DNA of 7,228 nucleotides from an uncultured Thermomicrobiales bacterium (GTDB lineage Bacteria > Chloroflexota > Chloroflexia > Thermomicrobiales > UBA6265): contig CADCWH010000278.1 in assembly GCA_902806395.1 (NCBI GenBank), positions 1 through 7,228 of the forward strand, in the 5' to 3' direction. The notes beneath the pieces are model-generated. The model saw nothing but the letters and a program-made list of their open reading frames with translations, was not told the origin of the DNA and made no database searches. Both the position numbers and the translations under genes were made by a program. Positions 1-6,165 of the stretch are shown here, piece by piece; the first letter of the stretch is position 1; each line of letters starts with the position of its first letter.

Positions 1-1609
1 CACGGTGGTCCGGGGGTACCTGGAGACCATGCTGGCCCTCCCCTGGACCGAGCGCGACGAGGACCGGCTCGACCTGGACGCAGCCGAGGAGATCCTGAAT
101 AACGATCACTTCGGGCTCGATTCCGTCAAGGACCGCATCCTCGACTTCCTAGCCGTCCGCCGCCTCACCACCAACGCCGGCCGGCCGCAGGCGTCCCAGA
201 TCCTCTGCCTCGTGGGCCCTCCGGGCGTCGGCAAGACCAGCCTCGGCCGGTCGATCGCCACGGCGATGGGGCGCACCTTCGTCCGGGTCAGCCTCGGCGG
301 CGTCCGCGACGAGGCGGAGATCCGCGGCCACCGCCGAACCTACATCGGCGCCTTGCCGGGCCGCATCGTCTCCGCCATGAAGCAGGCCGGGACCATCAAC
401 CCGGTGATGCTGCTCGACGAGATCGACAAGCTGGCCAACGACTACCGGGGAGACCCCACCGCCGCGATGCTGGAGGTCCTCGACCCGGAGCAGCACGCCA
501 GCTTCACGGACCACTACCTCGACGTCCCCTACGACCTTTCGCAGGTGATGTTCATCACCACCGCCAACTACCTGCAACAGATCCCGGGTCCGCTCAAGGA
601 CCGCATGGAGATCATCGAACTCTCTGGCTACACCGAGGACGAGAAGGTCGCCATCGGGCAGCGCTACCTCCTGCCGCGCCAGGTCGAGGCCCACGGCTTG
701 GGAGAGGGGACCCTCTCGATCTCCGACGCCCTGTGGCCTCGCATCGTCCGGGAGTACACCCGGGAAGCGGGGGTCCGCGGCCTGGAGCGGGAGATGGCTA
801 CCCTCTGCCGGAAGGTGGCCCGGGACGTCGTGCGCGGCAAGACTTCGACCGACGATGGCACCGTGATCCTCGACGAGGAACGGCTGGAAGCGTACCTGGG
901 CGTCAAGAAGTTCGGCTTCTCCCAAGATCTTGACGACAGTCAGGTCGGCCTCGCCCTCGGCCTCGGCGTCACCAGCGTCGGCGGTGAGATCTTGCCGGTC
1001 GAGGTGGCGACCATGCCGGGTACCGGCGGCTTGACGATCACCGGCAAGGCCGGCGACGTGATGCAGGAGTCGGCCCGGGCGGCGATGTCCTACGCCCGCT
1101 CTCGGGCCGAACAACTGCACATCGACCCCAACTTCCAGCAGAAGATCGACCTCCACATCCACCTGCCCGAGGGCGCGACCCCCAAGGACGGCCCGTCGGC
1201 CGGGATCACGATGGCGACCGCCGTCATCTCCGCCCTGACCAAGCGCCCGGTCCGCAACGATACCGCGATGACAGGTGAAATTACCTTGCGGGGCCGGGTC
1301 CTGCCGATCGGCGGCCTGAAGGATAAGGTCCTGGCGGCGCACCGCCATGGTGTCCGCCGGATCATCGCCCCGATCGACAACCAGGGCGACTTCGCCAAGG
1401 TCCCCGCCAACATCCAGCGCGATGTCGAGTTCATCTGGGTCCGCAACATGGACCAGGTGATCGCCGCGGCCATCCTGCTCGACGAGGTTCAGGTCGAGAG
1501 TCTCGAAGAGGTAGCCGGCCCCCTGCCGATCGCGGCCCAGCCTCCCCCCGCCCCGCCCGATGCCTACGCCGCGTCCCTGCCCGACTCGGCGGATGCCTCC
1601 AAGGCCTGA
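1..1609 (+). CDS. lon: ATP-dependent Lon protease (LonA type), 5'-truncated by window edge
   Basis: Cytosolic AAA+ serine protease that unfolds and degrades damaged or regulatory proteins. The reading frame is open from base 2, and the GTG at 5 is an internal Val, because the first visible residues (VVRGYLETMLALPW) match the segment just before the Lon AAA+ module. About 250-300 N-terminal residues (substrate-binding domain) lie outside the window. Numbering from that GTG codon: Walker A GPPGVGKT at 71-78, Walker B VMLLDEIDK at 134-142, a sensor-1 type TTAN downstream, and a C-terminal Lon protease domain with catalytic Ser398 (PKDGPSAGI) and Lys441 (GGLKDKV). Their 43-residue spacing equals that of the E. 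coli Ser679/Lys722 dyad. All key residues are intact, so it should be active. The last 30 residues (505-534) form a Pro/Ala-rich tail beyond the usual Lon end. It converges with recJ. Confidence 0.97.
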   Translation, partial: TVVRGYLETMLALPWTERDEDRLDLDAAEEILNNDHFGLDSVKDRILDFLAVRRLTTNAGRPQASQILCLVGPPGVGKTSLGRSIATAMGRTFVRVSLGGVRDEAEIRGHRRTYIGALPGRIVSAMKQAGTINPVMLLDEIDKLANDYRGDPTAAMLEVLDPEQHASFTDHYLDVPYDLSQVMFITTANYLQQIPGPLKDRMEIIELSGYTEDEKVAIGQRYLLPRQVEAHGLGEGTLSISDALWPRIVREYTREAGVRGLEREMATLCRKVARDVVRGKTSTDDGTVILDEERLEAYLGVKKFGFSQDLDDSQVGLALGLGVTSVGGEILPVEVATMPGTGGLTITGKAGDVMQESARAAMSYARSRAEQLHIDPNFQQKIDLHIHLPEGATPKDGPSAGITMATAVISALTKRPVRNDTAMTGEITLRGRVLPIGGLKDKVLAAHRHGVRRIIAPIDNQGDFAKVPANIQRDVEFIWVRNMDQVIAAAILLDEVQVESLEEVAGPLPIAAQPPPAPPDAYAASLPDSADASKA

Positions 1610-1630
1610 TCGTCCAGACCTTGCCACTGG

Positions 1631-1681
1631 GGGCTGAGCGCCGTGTTCGGTAGCGACTCGGCCGTGACCCCCCGTCAGCCC
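1631..1681. repeat. Inverted repeat between convergent lon and recJ, candidate bidirectional terminator
   Basis: A perfect 7-bp inverted repeat, GGGCTGA (1631-1637) and TCAGCCC (1675-1681), closes a 37-nt interior in the 65-bp gap between the lon and recJ stops. A smaller GCCG/CGGC pairing (1640-1643 with 1659-1662) can form inside it. The right arm overlaps the recJ stop codon. There is no T-tract on either strand, so a classical intrinsic terminator is not supported; only position and symmetry suggest termination. Confidence 0.2.
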
Positions 1682-3426
1682 GTCGCGGCCCGGAAGTCCT
1701 TGGCGACCGCCTGGAGGCGCGGCAGGCCGTTCCATCGATCCTCTTCGAGCGTCAGGGCGACATCGATCCTACGGGTGCCGACGAGTTCCCTGCCGCGCGA
1801 TGCGGCGCCCCAGGCCAGGACCGGTAGTTCACGACCCCCGGCTCGGACGTGGAGCTTGAGGTGGGACCGGTCTCGGCCGATCACCGTGTACCGGAGGACG
1901 GGCACGTCGGCGAGCAAGAGGACTGGCGCCTCGTTGTCCCGTCCGAACGGTTCGAGGGCACTGAGATGCCGCACCGTCTCCAACGTGATCTCGTCCCCCC
2001 GGGCCACGGCATCGATCCCCAAGACGTGCGGGAGGGGAAAGGTGAGACCGAGCGCCGCGACGTGCGTCGCGAGGGCCGCGGCTAGGGCGGGGACATCGCC
2101 GCTCGGCAGGGCGACGCCCGCGGCCAGACCGTGCCCCCCGTGGCGGGTGAGCAATCCGGCGCACCCGGGATCCGCGAGGGCCCGCATGATATCGAACCCC
2201 GACACGGACCGGGCCGACCCATGGCTGGAGGTGCCGTCATCGTCCAGCACGATCACCGGGCGGCCATACCGCTCGACCAGCTTGTTGGCGACGATCCCCA
2301 AGACACCGGATGTCCATCCCCGACCGGGCACCACCAGGACGGGCGCGTCCCGGATCGCGGAGTCGGCTCGGAGGCGGGTCTCGGCCTCGGCGAGGATGCG
2401 GTCGGATTCGACCCGGCGGCGGTCGTTGATCCGCTCGATCTCCTGGGCCAGGCGCCTGGCGTCCGCGGGATCCTCGCTCAGCATCAGGTCGAGGGCGATC
2501 CGAGGGTCACCCATCCGGCCGGCTGCGTTGAGGCGGGGGGCGAGCTTGAAGCTGATCGCCCCGGCATCGACCTGGCGGGGATCGATCCCTGCCACCTCGC
2601 AGAGCGCGGCGATCCCGGCCCGGGGGCGAGATCGGATCACGGCGATCCCGTCCCGGACCAACCGACGGTTGATGTCCGTCAGGGACGAGACATCGGCGAT
2701 GGTGCCCAGCGCTGCCAGCTCCTGATAATCGGTCTCGTTGCCGGAGGCGGCGACATCGATACCCTCCCCGGCTAGTCCCGAGACGAGGAGATAGCTCAGC
2801 CCGGCCGCCGAGAGACGACGCTCCGGCAGGTCCTCGTATCCGGGGACCTGAGCCGAGACGAGGATCGCTCCGTCCGGCCCGGGATCATCTGGAGCCATTT
2901 GGTGGTGATCGAGGATCACGACATCCAACCCGATCGAGCGGGCATAGCCGACGAATTCGTGATCGCTGCTGCCGCAGTCGACGACGATCAGGAGGGTGGC
3001 GCCCGTGGCCCGCAGTTCGTCGATGGCGGACCGGTTCAGGCCATACCCTTCCTCGCGGCGCGGCAGGCGGGCCACGACGCCGCCGGGATCACCGGTCGCG
3101 GCCCGCACCGCGGACCGCATCGCGAAGACGAGGATTGCCGTGGCAGTGATTCCGTCGGCATCGTAGTCCCCGAAGATTGCTACCCGCTCCGTTGGCCCCC
3201 CGGGCCGGACTGCTGCCCCGATGCGACTCACCGCCCGCTCCATCCCCGGCACGCGGTAGGGATCGGGCGGCTCGCTCGTCCGGGGATCGAGGAACCGGCT
3301 GGCCCCGTCGGCGTCGCGGAAGCCCCGCCGGTAGAGCAGTTCGCGTACGAGGCGGTTGCCGTGCAGTCCCTCCACATCACCGGTCGGTACGGGCTGGGGG
3401 AGTTTCCAATCATCGTAGGTCGTCAA
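1675..3426 (-). CDS. recJ: RecJ-family single-stranded-DNA exonuclease (DHH/DHHA1), divergent
   Basis: Predicted 5'-3' exonuclease on single-stranded DNA, acting in recombination and mismatch/excision repair; 583 aa, a usual RecJ length. DHH-domain metal motifs are present: DYDADG at 87-92, Asp150 in VDCGS, DHH at 173-175, and Asp245 in GTIADV. RLNAAGRMGDP at 298-308 follows. The DHHA1 part has GSARS (403-407) and GGHGLAAG (430-437), then an OB-fold-like C-terminus from about 450. All catalytic positions look intact. Oddities: the stretch after DHH lacks the NPK-type and DCxYP residues usual in RecJ (SAQVPGYEDLPERRLSAAG instead), and VDCG is followed by SSDHEF. It may therefore be a paralogue rather than the only recJ. 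The start is TTG (3426-3424): an in-frame TGA lies three codons upstream and the next in-frame GTG would remove the N-terminal WKL segment. GGTGA six bases upstream is a plausible ribosome site. The TTG overlaps the stop of the small upstream ORF. Confidence 0.92.
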   Translation of the reverse strand: MTTYDDWKLPQPVPTGDVEGLHGNRLVRELLYRRGFRDADGASRFLDPRTSEPPDPYRVPGMERAVSRIGAAVRPGGPTERVAIFGDYDADGITATAILVFAMRSAVRAATGDPGGVVARLPRREEGYGLNRSAIDELRATGATLLIVVDCGSSDHEFVGYARSIGLDVVILDHHQMAPDDPGPDGAILVSAQVPGYEDLPERRLSAAGLSYLLVSGLAGEGIDVAASGNETDYQELAALGTIADVSSLTDINRRLVRDGIAVIRSRPRAGIAALCEVAGIDPRQVDAGAISFKLAPRLNAAGRMGDPRIALDLMLSEDPADARRLAQEIERINDRRRVESDRILAEAETRLRADSAIRDAPVLVVPGRGWTSGVLGIVANKLVERYGRPVIVLDDDGTSSHGSARSVSGFDIMRALADPGCAGLLTRHGGHGLAAGVALPSGDVPALAAALATHVAALGLTFPLPHVLGIDAVARGDEITLETVRHLSALEPFGRDNEAPVLLLADVPVLRYTVIGRDRSHLKLHVRAGGRELPVLAWGAASRGRELVGTRRIDVALTLEEDRWNGLPRLQAVAKDFRAATG

Positions 3427-3536
3427 TGGGGGTCACCGGGACGGGCCCACTCACCCCAGTCCCGGGCATCGGGGTCGTGGGGACCAGTGGGTCGGAAAAC
3501 CGAGATCATGGCGGCGATCGTATCACGGATGGACAC
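3423..3536 (-). CDS. Candidate 37-codon leader ORF overlapping the recJ start
   Basis: A short minus-strand ORF begins at GTG 3536-3534 and ends with TGA at 3425-3423, which overlaps the recJ start as TTGA. An internal ATG (3509-3507) would give 28 codons. The predicted peptide starts VSIRDTIAAMISVF and has an acidic/Trp-rich end (DARDWGEWARPGDPH). I recognise no family. Support: the four-base overlap typical of translational coupling, G/C at about 73% of third codon positions, and a GGCGG seven bases before the GTG. Against: it is very short, the SD is weak, and there is no homology evidence. If real, its translation would melt the hairpin in front of recJ. Confidence 0.35.
   Translation of the reverse strand: MSIRDTIAAMISVFRPTGPHDPDARDWGEWARPGDPH
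3436..3465 (-). promoter_or_regulatory. Strong hairpin immediately upstream of recJ start
   Basis: CCGGGAC (3436-3442) and GTCCCGG (3459-3465) form a perfect 7-bp inverted repeat, extended inward by GGG/CCC (3443-3445 with 3455-3457) past a single bulged base at 3458, with a 9-nt loop. In the minus-strand transcript it ends 9 nt before the TTG of recJ. It includes the GG of the likely GGTGA ribosome site (3437-3433), so it could hide that site unless a ribosome on the overlapping small ORF opens it. The fold is seen in the sequence; the regulatory role is inference. Confidence 0.4.
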
Positions 3537-3691
3537 CCCGAATCCGCCCGGCGTAGCCGACGTGCGTGGTACCATCCTTAGGTCGAAACGTGGAACCGTG
3601 GATGTACGTACACGCCCGTGGCTGGTCGTGCGTTGGTGCTGTCCCGGACATCCGCCGGTGGCGTGGTCGCAGGATATGGGGAGGGGAAACG
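3537..3691. other. Divergent recJ/ldt control region
   Basis: This is the non-coding stretch between the small ORF before recJ and the ldt start. It must hold the promoter for ldt and probably the one for recJ. It contains two perfect palindromes, TGGTACCA (3567-3574) and TGTACGTACA (3603-3612). No convincing -35/-10 pair could be read on either strand. The sequence 3678-3686 (GGGGAGGGG) is the ribosome binding site of ldt. Confidence 0.4.
3678..3686 (+). promoter_or_regulatory. Ribosome binding site that decides the ldt start
   Basis: A purine-rich GGGGAGGGG stands five bases before the GTG at 3692. It favours this GTG over the in-frame ATG at 3737, which has no properly spaced SD, and over upstream in-frame GTG/ATG codons from 3566, whose translation does not look protein-like. 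Confidence 0.6.
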
Positions 3692-4945
3692 GTGCGGACG
3701 GTGGTGTGGGACAGGGATCGCAGAACGTCAGGCGGCATGCCCAGGCGATGGCTCGTCGTGACTCTGGCGGTACTCTTGGCAGTGGTGACGATCGGCGGTG
3801 CCACCCTAGGCACGTCCGCCGCCCAGGCCGGTGACGAGGCCACCTGGACACCCCCCCGCACCGTCTATGTCGAAGCCGCGGGCCACACCGTCGACGGGTT
3901 GTTCCTCGATCTCTGGCGCGCCTATCCGGATGTCCTCGGCGATCCAATCACCGAGGAATTTACCCAAACGTTCCCCGTCGAACCCACCAGCCGGCTCCCC
4001 GTTGGGGAGGACGATGATGCGGAGACCGAGCGCATCGTCCAATACTTCGAGGGCATGGCGCTGGTCTACCTGCCCGACGAGGCACCAGGCGAGCAGGTCG
4101 AAACCCTGCCGATCGGCGAGCGAGCCGCTGACATCTTGAACGACAAGTACCCCAAGGAGTTTGCTGAGGCGCCCGATGACGCCTGCGGCTCGATGGACGC
4201 CGCGGACTGTGTCCGGTTCGAGGAGACGGGCCACTCGCTCCACACCGGCTTCAAGGCCTTCTGGGAGGGTCGGTCCGGTGCCGAGTTGCTGGGGATGCCG
4301 GTCTCCGAAGAGTTCCGCGCCCGGGATGGCCGATCGGTCCAATTCTTCGAGCGCGGCGCGTTGCAATGGAAGCGCGGCGAGGAGATCACCGTCCGCCCGA
4401 TCGGTCGAGAACTGGCCATCCGGGACGATCTCGACATGGACCGGATCGACCGCCCGGCAGATGTCCCCGCCTATGACGAGAGTCTCTTCATCGCCCCCGA
4501 ACCAGTCGCGGCCGAGACCGAGAGCCTGACCTTCGACGCGGGCTTCGGTCCGGGCCCGATCCAGGGTGGCTGGAAGGAGATCGTGATCTCGATATCCGCC
4601 CAGCGCATGTGGGCCTACGAAGACGGCGAGATGATCCTGACGACCCTGGTCAGCACGGGCACGGCCGAGATCCCATTCACCGTCACCCCGGTCGGCCGCT
4701 GGTCGGTCCTCTCCAAATACGATGTCCAAACCATGCGCGGTACGGTCAGCGGGGAGGACTACGAGGTCCCCGACGTGCCGTGGATCATGTACTTCGACAA
4801 CCTCGGCAACGCCCTGCACGGCACCTATTGGCACGACAACTTCGGCACTCCCATGAGCCACGGCTGCGTCAACTTGCCGCTCGACGTGGCCGAGTTCCTC
4901 TACGGCTGGACCCCGCTAGGCACCCCGGTGACGGTGGTCGAGTAG
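3692..4945 (+). CDS. Secreted L,D-transpeptidase (YkuD) with two LGFP-like repeats
   Basis: Predicted exported cell-wall enzyme forming 3-3 (L,D) peptidoglycan cross-links or attaching proteins to the wall; 417 aa from GTG 3692. An Arg-rich n-region (about 1-19) and hydrophobic core (about 20-36) end in AQA/GD, a type I signal-peptide site after residue 46. Two related repeats follow, about 64-145 (GHTVDGLF...LGDPITEEF...QYFE) and 180-241 (GHSLHTGF...LGMPVSEEF...QFFE...PIGREL). These LGFP-like units are thought to bind wall polymers. Cys165 and Cys173, just before repeat 2, could form a disulfide outside the cell. The YkuD domain (about 294-417) has the catalytic signature His376, then SHGC with His390 and nucleophile Cys392, followed by VN, so it should be active. 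It is divergent from recJ and 99 bp before the DinB pair. ATG 3737 (giving MPRRW...) is the alternative start. Confidence 0.9.
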   Translation: MRTVVWDRDRRTSGGMPRRWLVVTLAVLLAVVTIGGATLGTSAAQAGDEATWTPPRTVYVEAAGHTVDGLFLDLWRAYPDVLGDPITEEFTQTFPVEPTSRLPVGEDDDAETERIVQYFEGMALVYLPDEAPGEQVETLPIGERAADILNDKYPKEFAEAPDDACGSMDAADCVRFEETGHSLHTGFKAFWEGRSGAELLGMPVSEEFRARDGRSVQFFERGALQWKRGEEITVRPIGRELAIRDDLDMDRIDRPADVPAYDESLFIAPEPVAAETESLTFDAGFGPGPIQGGWKEIVISISAQRMWAYEDGEMILTTLVSTGTAEIPFTVTPVGRWSVLSKYDVQTMRGTVSGEDYEVPDVPWIMYFDNLGNALHGTYWHDNFGTPMSHGCVNLPLDVAEFLYGWTPLGTPVTVVE

Positions 4946-4985
4946 CGGGAACGTAGGCACTGGCCCGGTCGGGTCCCGAAGGCGG

Positions 4986-5026
4986 ATCGCTCGGCGCCCG
5001 CCCCCGTCCCATAGTCCACGAGCGAT
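4986..5026. promoter_or_regulatory. Perfect 8-bp inverted repeat upstream of first DinB gene
   Basis: ATCGCTCG (4986-4993) and CGAGCGAT (5019-5026) are exact reverse complements separated by 25 bases. The right arm ends four bases before the AAAGGA ribosome site (5031-5036). Between the arms lies CATAGT (5010-5015), a weak -10-like hexamer without a good -35. It could be a repressor operator around a promoter or an mRNA hairpin just before the start; the sequence does not tell which. Nothing else is recognised in the 99-bp ldt-dinB gap. Confidence 0.3.
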
Positions 5027-5044
5027 GCGGAAAGGACCTGCCAG

Positions 5045-5533
5045 GTGCGAGCCGCTGATATCCGTCTCCTCTTCGACTACTCGTATTCCGCCAACGGCCG
5101 AGTCCTCGACGCGGCCGGTCGGCTCGCGCCCGACGAGTTCACCTGGCTGCCGCCCATCCGCGGGGGGACGAGCGTGCGGGACATCCTGGTCCACACCCTC
5201 GACGCGGAGCGGGGGTGGCGGGAGCACCTGAGCCAGGGGCAACCCGACGGTTCCCCCGAATTGGTCCCGGCGGAGTTCCCAAACGTCGCCACACTAGCGG
5301 CCGCCTGGCGCGCCGACGAGGCGCGGATGCGTGCCTGGCTCGAGACCCTCGACGATGATGCCCTGGACGCCCCCGAGCCCCGGCGGGGTCGGCCGCTCTG
5401 GGTCTGCCTGGCTCACGTCGTCAACCATGGCACCCAGCACCGCAGCGAGGCCGCGATGCTCCTGACTCACCTGGGCCAGTCGCCCGGCGACCTCGACTTC
5501 ACTTTCTTCCTGCGAGACTGGATCGACGACTGA
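5045..5533 (+). CDS. DinB-family metal-binding four-helix protein, copy 1
   Basis: Cytosolic protein of the DinB/YfiT-like superfamily, 162 aa, the normal length. Members are metal-binding helical bundles; characterised relatives include thiol-S-transferases (bacillithiol BstA, mycothiol-dependent isomerases), but most have unknown function. The usual three metal ligands are visible: His50 in the VHTLD helix, and His128 and His132 in HVVNHGTQHRSE, with His124 nearby. The N-terminal IRLLFDYSY segment and the DILVHTLDAERGWR helix are typical. Start GTG 5045 has AAAGGA (5031-5036) eight bases upstream. It is followed after 60 bp by a clear paralogue on the same strand, so the two are probably co-transcribed. 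No substrate can be inferred. The family name comes from a DNA-damage-inducible Bacillus gene and does not mean DNA polymerase IV. Confidence 0.9.
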   Translation: MRAADIRLLFDYSYSANGRVLDAAGRLAPDEFTWLPPIRGGTSVRDILVHTLDAERGWREHLSQGQPDGSPELVPAEFPNVATLAAAWRADEARMRAWLETLDDDALDAPEPRRGRPLWVCLAHVVNHGTQHRSEAAMLLTHLGQSPGDLDFTFFLRDWIDD

Positions 5534-5540
5534 GGATGAT

Positions 5541-5569
5541 GACGACCTGATCGCGGCGGCCGCGTCGTC
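5541..5569 (+). other. Imperfect hairpin between the two DinB genes
   Basis: GACGA (5541-5545) pairs with TCGTC (5565-5569), and CGCGG (5552-5556) pairs with CCGCG (5560-5564) around a CGG loop, with six unpaired bases (5546-5551) on the 5' side. That makes ten GC-rich pairs in the 60-nt gap. No T-run follows, so termination is unlikely; an mRNA-processing or stability element, or chance, is possible. Confidence 0.2.
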
Positions 5570-5593
5570 GCCCAAGAGCGCGGACCGAGACCG

Positions 5594-6088
5594 ATGCGAA
5601 TCGACGACCTGCGGCTCCTGTTCGCCTATTCCTACGCGGCGACCGGCCGCGTTACGGCGGCGGCCGAGCGCCTCACTCTGGACGAATATCTCGACACGCG
5701 GCCCGCAACCTCCGACGGGAGCCTACGGGACATCCTCGTCCATACGCTCGACGGCGAGCGAGGATGGCGGGAGGAACTGCGATTCGGGACGTGGTCGGAG
5801 GCGTCCAGGCTCGATCCCGCCGACTTTCCCGATGTCCAGACGCTCATCCGAGCCTGGCGCCAGGATCAGGGCCAGATGATGACCTGGCTGGCGACCCTCG
5901 ATGACGAGGCGCTCGACGGTCTCGAACCCAACGGTCCCCGGCGCCGGCCGCTCTGGGTGTGCCTGACCCACGTCGTCAATCATGGCACCCAACATCGGAG
6001 CGAGGCGGCGATGATCCTTACCCAGTTCGGCCATCCCCCGGGCGACCTCGACCTATCTTCCTACCTCGATGGCTGGAGCACCCAGTGA
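5594..6088 (+). CDS. DinB-family metal-binding four-helix protein, copy 2
   Basis: 164 aa, same family as the preceding gene. By hand alignment about 95 of 162 positions are identical (near 60%), with one two-residue gap before RPLWVC. The putative metal ligands are kept: His50, His130, His134, with His126 nearby. Conservation is strongest in the VHTLD-ERGWRE and RPLWVCL-HVVNHGTQHRSEAAM blocks and lowest at residues 31-44 and 61-74, which may shape the substrate pocket. The start ATG 5594 has only a weak purine stretch upstream, so translation may depend on the first gene. The stop (6086-6088) overlaps an ATG as TGATG, which begins a candidate micro-ORF. It is a tandem duplication that has diverged; both copies look intact. 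Function is unknown. Confidence 0.9.
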   Translation: MRIDDLRLLFAYSYAATGRVTAAAERLTLDEYLDTRPATSDGSLRDILVHTLDGERGWREELRFGTWSEASRLDPADFPDVQTLIRAWRQDQGQMMTWLATLDDEALDGLEPNGPRRRPLWVCLTHVVNHGTQHRSEAAMILTQFGHPPGDLDLSSYLDGWSTQ

Positions 6089-6165
6089 TGCCAGGAGGTT
6101 TGGATCAGCGTCCCGGGGTCATGTCGTGGCGTGGGCTGTCCCGGTCCGCGGGCAACCGACCATGA
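6088..6165 (+). CDS. Candidate 25-codon micro-ORF bridging DinB copy 2 and the 2H gene
   Basis: It starts at ATG 6088-6090, which overlaps the DinB stop (TGATG), and ends at TGA 6163-6165, which overlaps the ATG of the next gene (ATGA). The peptide MPGGLDQRPGVMSWRGLSRS... resembles nothing I know. A full AGGAGGT lies inside it at 6093-6099, but no start codon follows at normal distance. The double overlap suggests a ribosome hand-over between flanking genes rather than a functional peptide. Chance overlap is quite possible. Confidence 0.25.
   Translation: MPGGLDQRPGVMSWRGLSRSAGNRP

Noticed and set aside
149..1735. Long open frame (528 codons) on the minus strand opposite lon
   Set aside because: It has Gly/Arg/Asp-rich low-information translation, no recognisable domain, and full overlap with a well-supported Lon. 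In GC-rich DNA such antisense frames stay open by codon bias.
1643..2775. Plus-strand open frames of 360 and 214 codons opposite recJ
   Set aside because: They lie antisense to intact RecJ motifs, are Ser/Arg/Pro- or Gly-rich, and show no family features.
3592..3619. ECF-sigma-like promoter (GGAACC with a CGT downstream) before ldt
   Set aside because: The 19-base spacing to CGT at 3617 is longer than the usual 16-17 and the -10 part is only three bases, too weak to list.
3566..3691. Longer N-terminus for the L,D-transpeptidase beginning at GTG 3566
   Set aside because: The extra 42 residues precede the signal peptide and look non-coding, while the strong GGGGAGGGG ribosome site fits GTG 3692.
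3806..4861. 351-codon minus-strand open frame opposite ldt
   Set aside because: It overlaps the YkuD gene almost fully, whose catalytic signature and signal peptide are clear; it is an antisense shadow.
4946..4978. CGGGA/TCCCG stem as an ldt terminator
   Set aside because: It has only five pairs across a 23-nt loop, and no T-run follows.
6069..6161. 2H gene starting at ATG 6069 inside DinB copy 2
   Set aside because: There is no ribosome site, and the added 31 residues are Arg/Ala/Gly-rich without domain features. ATG 6162 gives a normal-length 2H protein.
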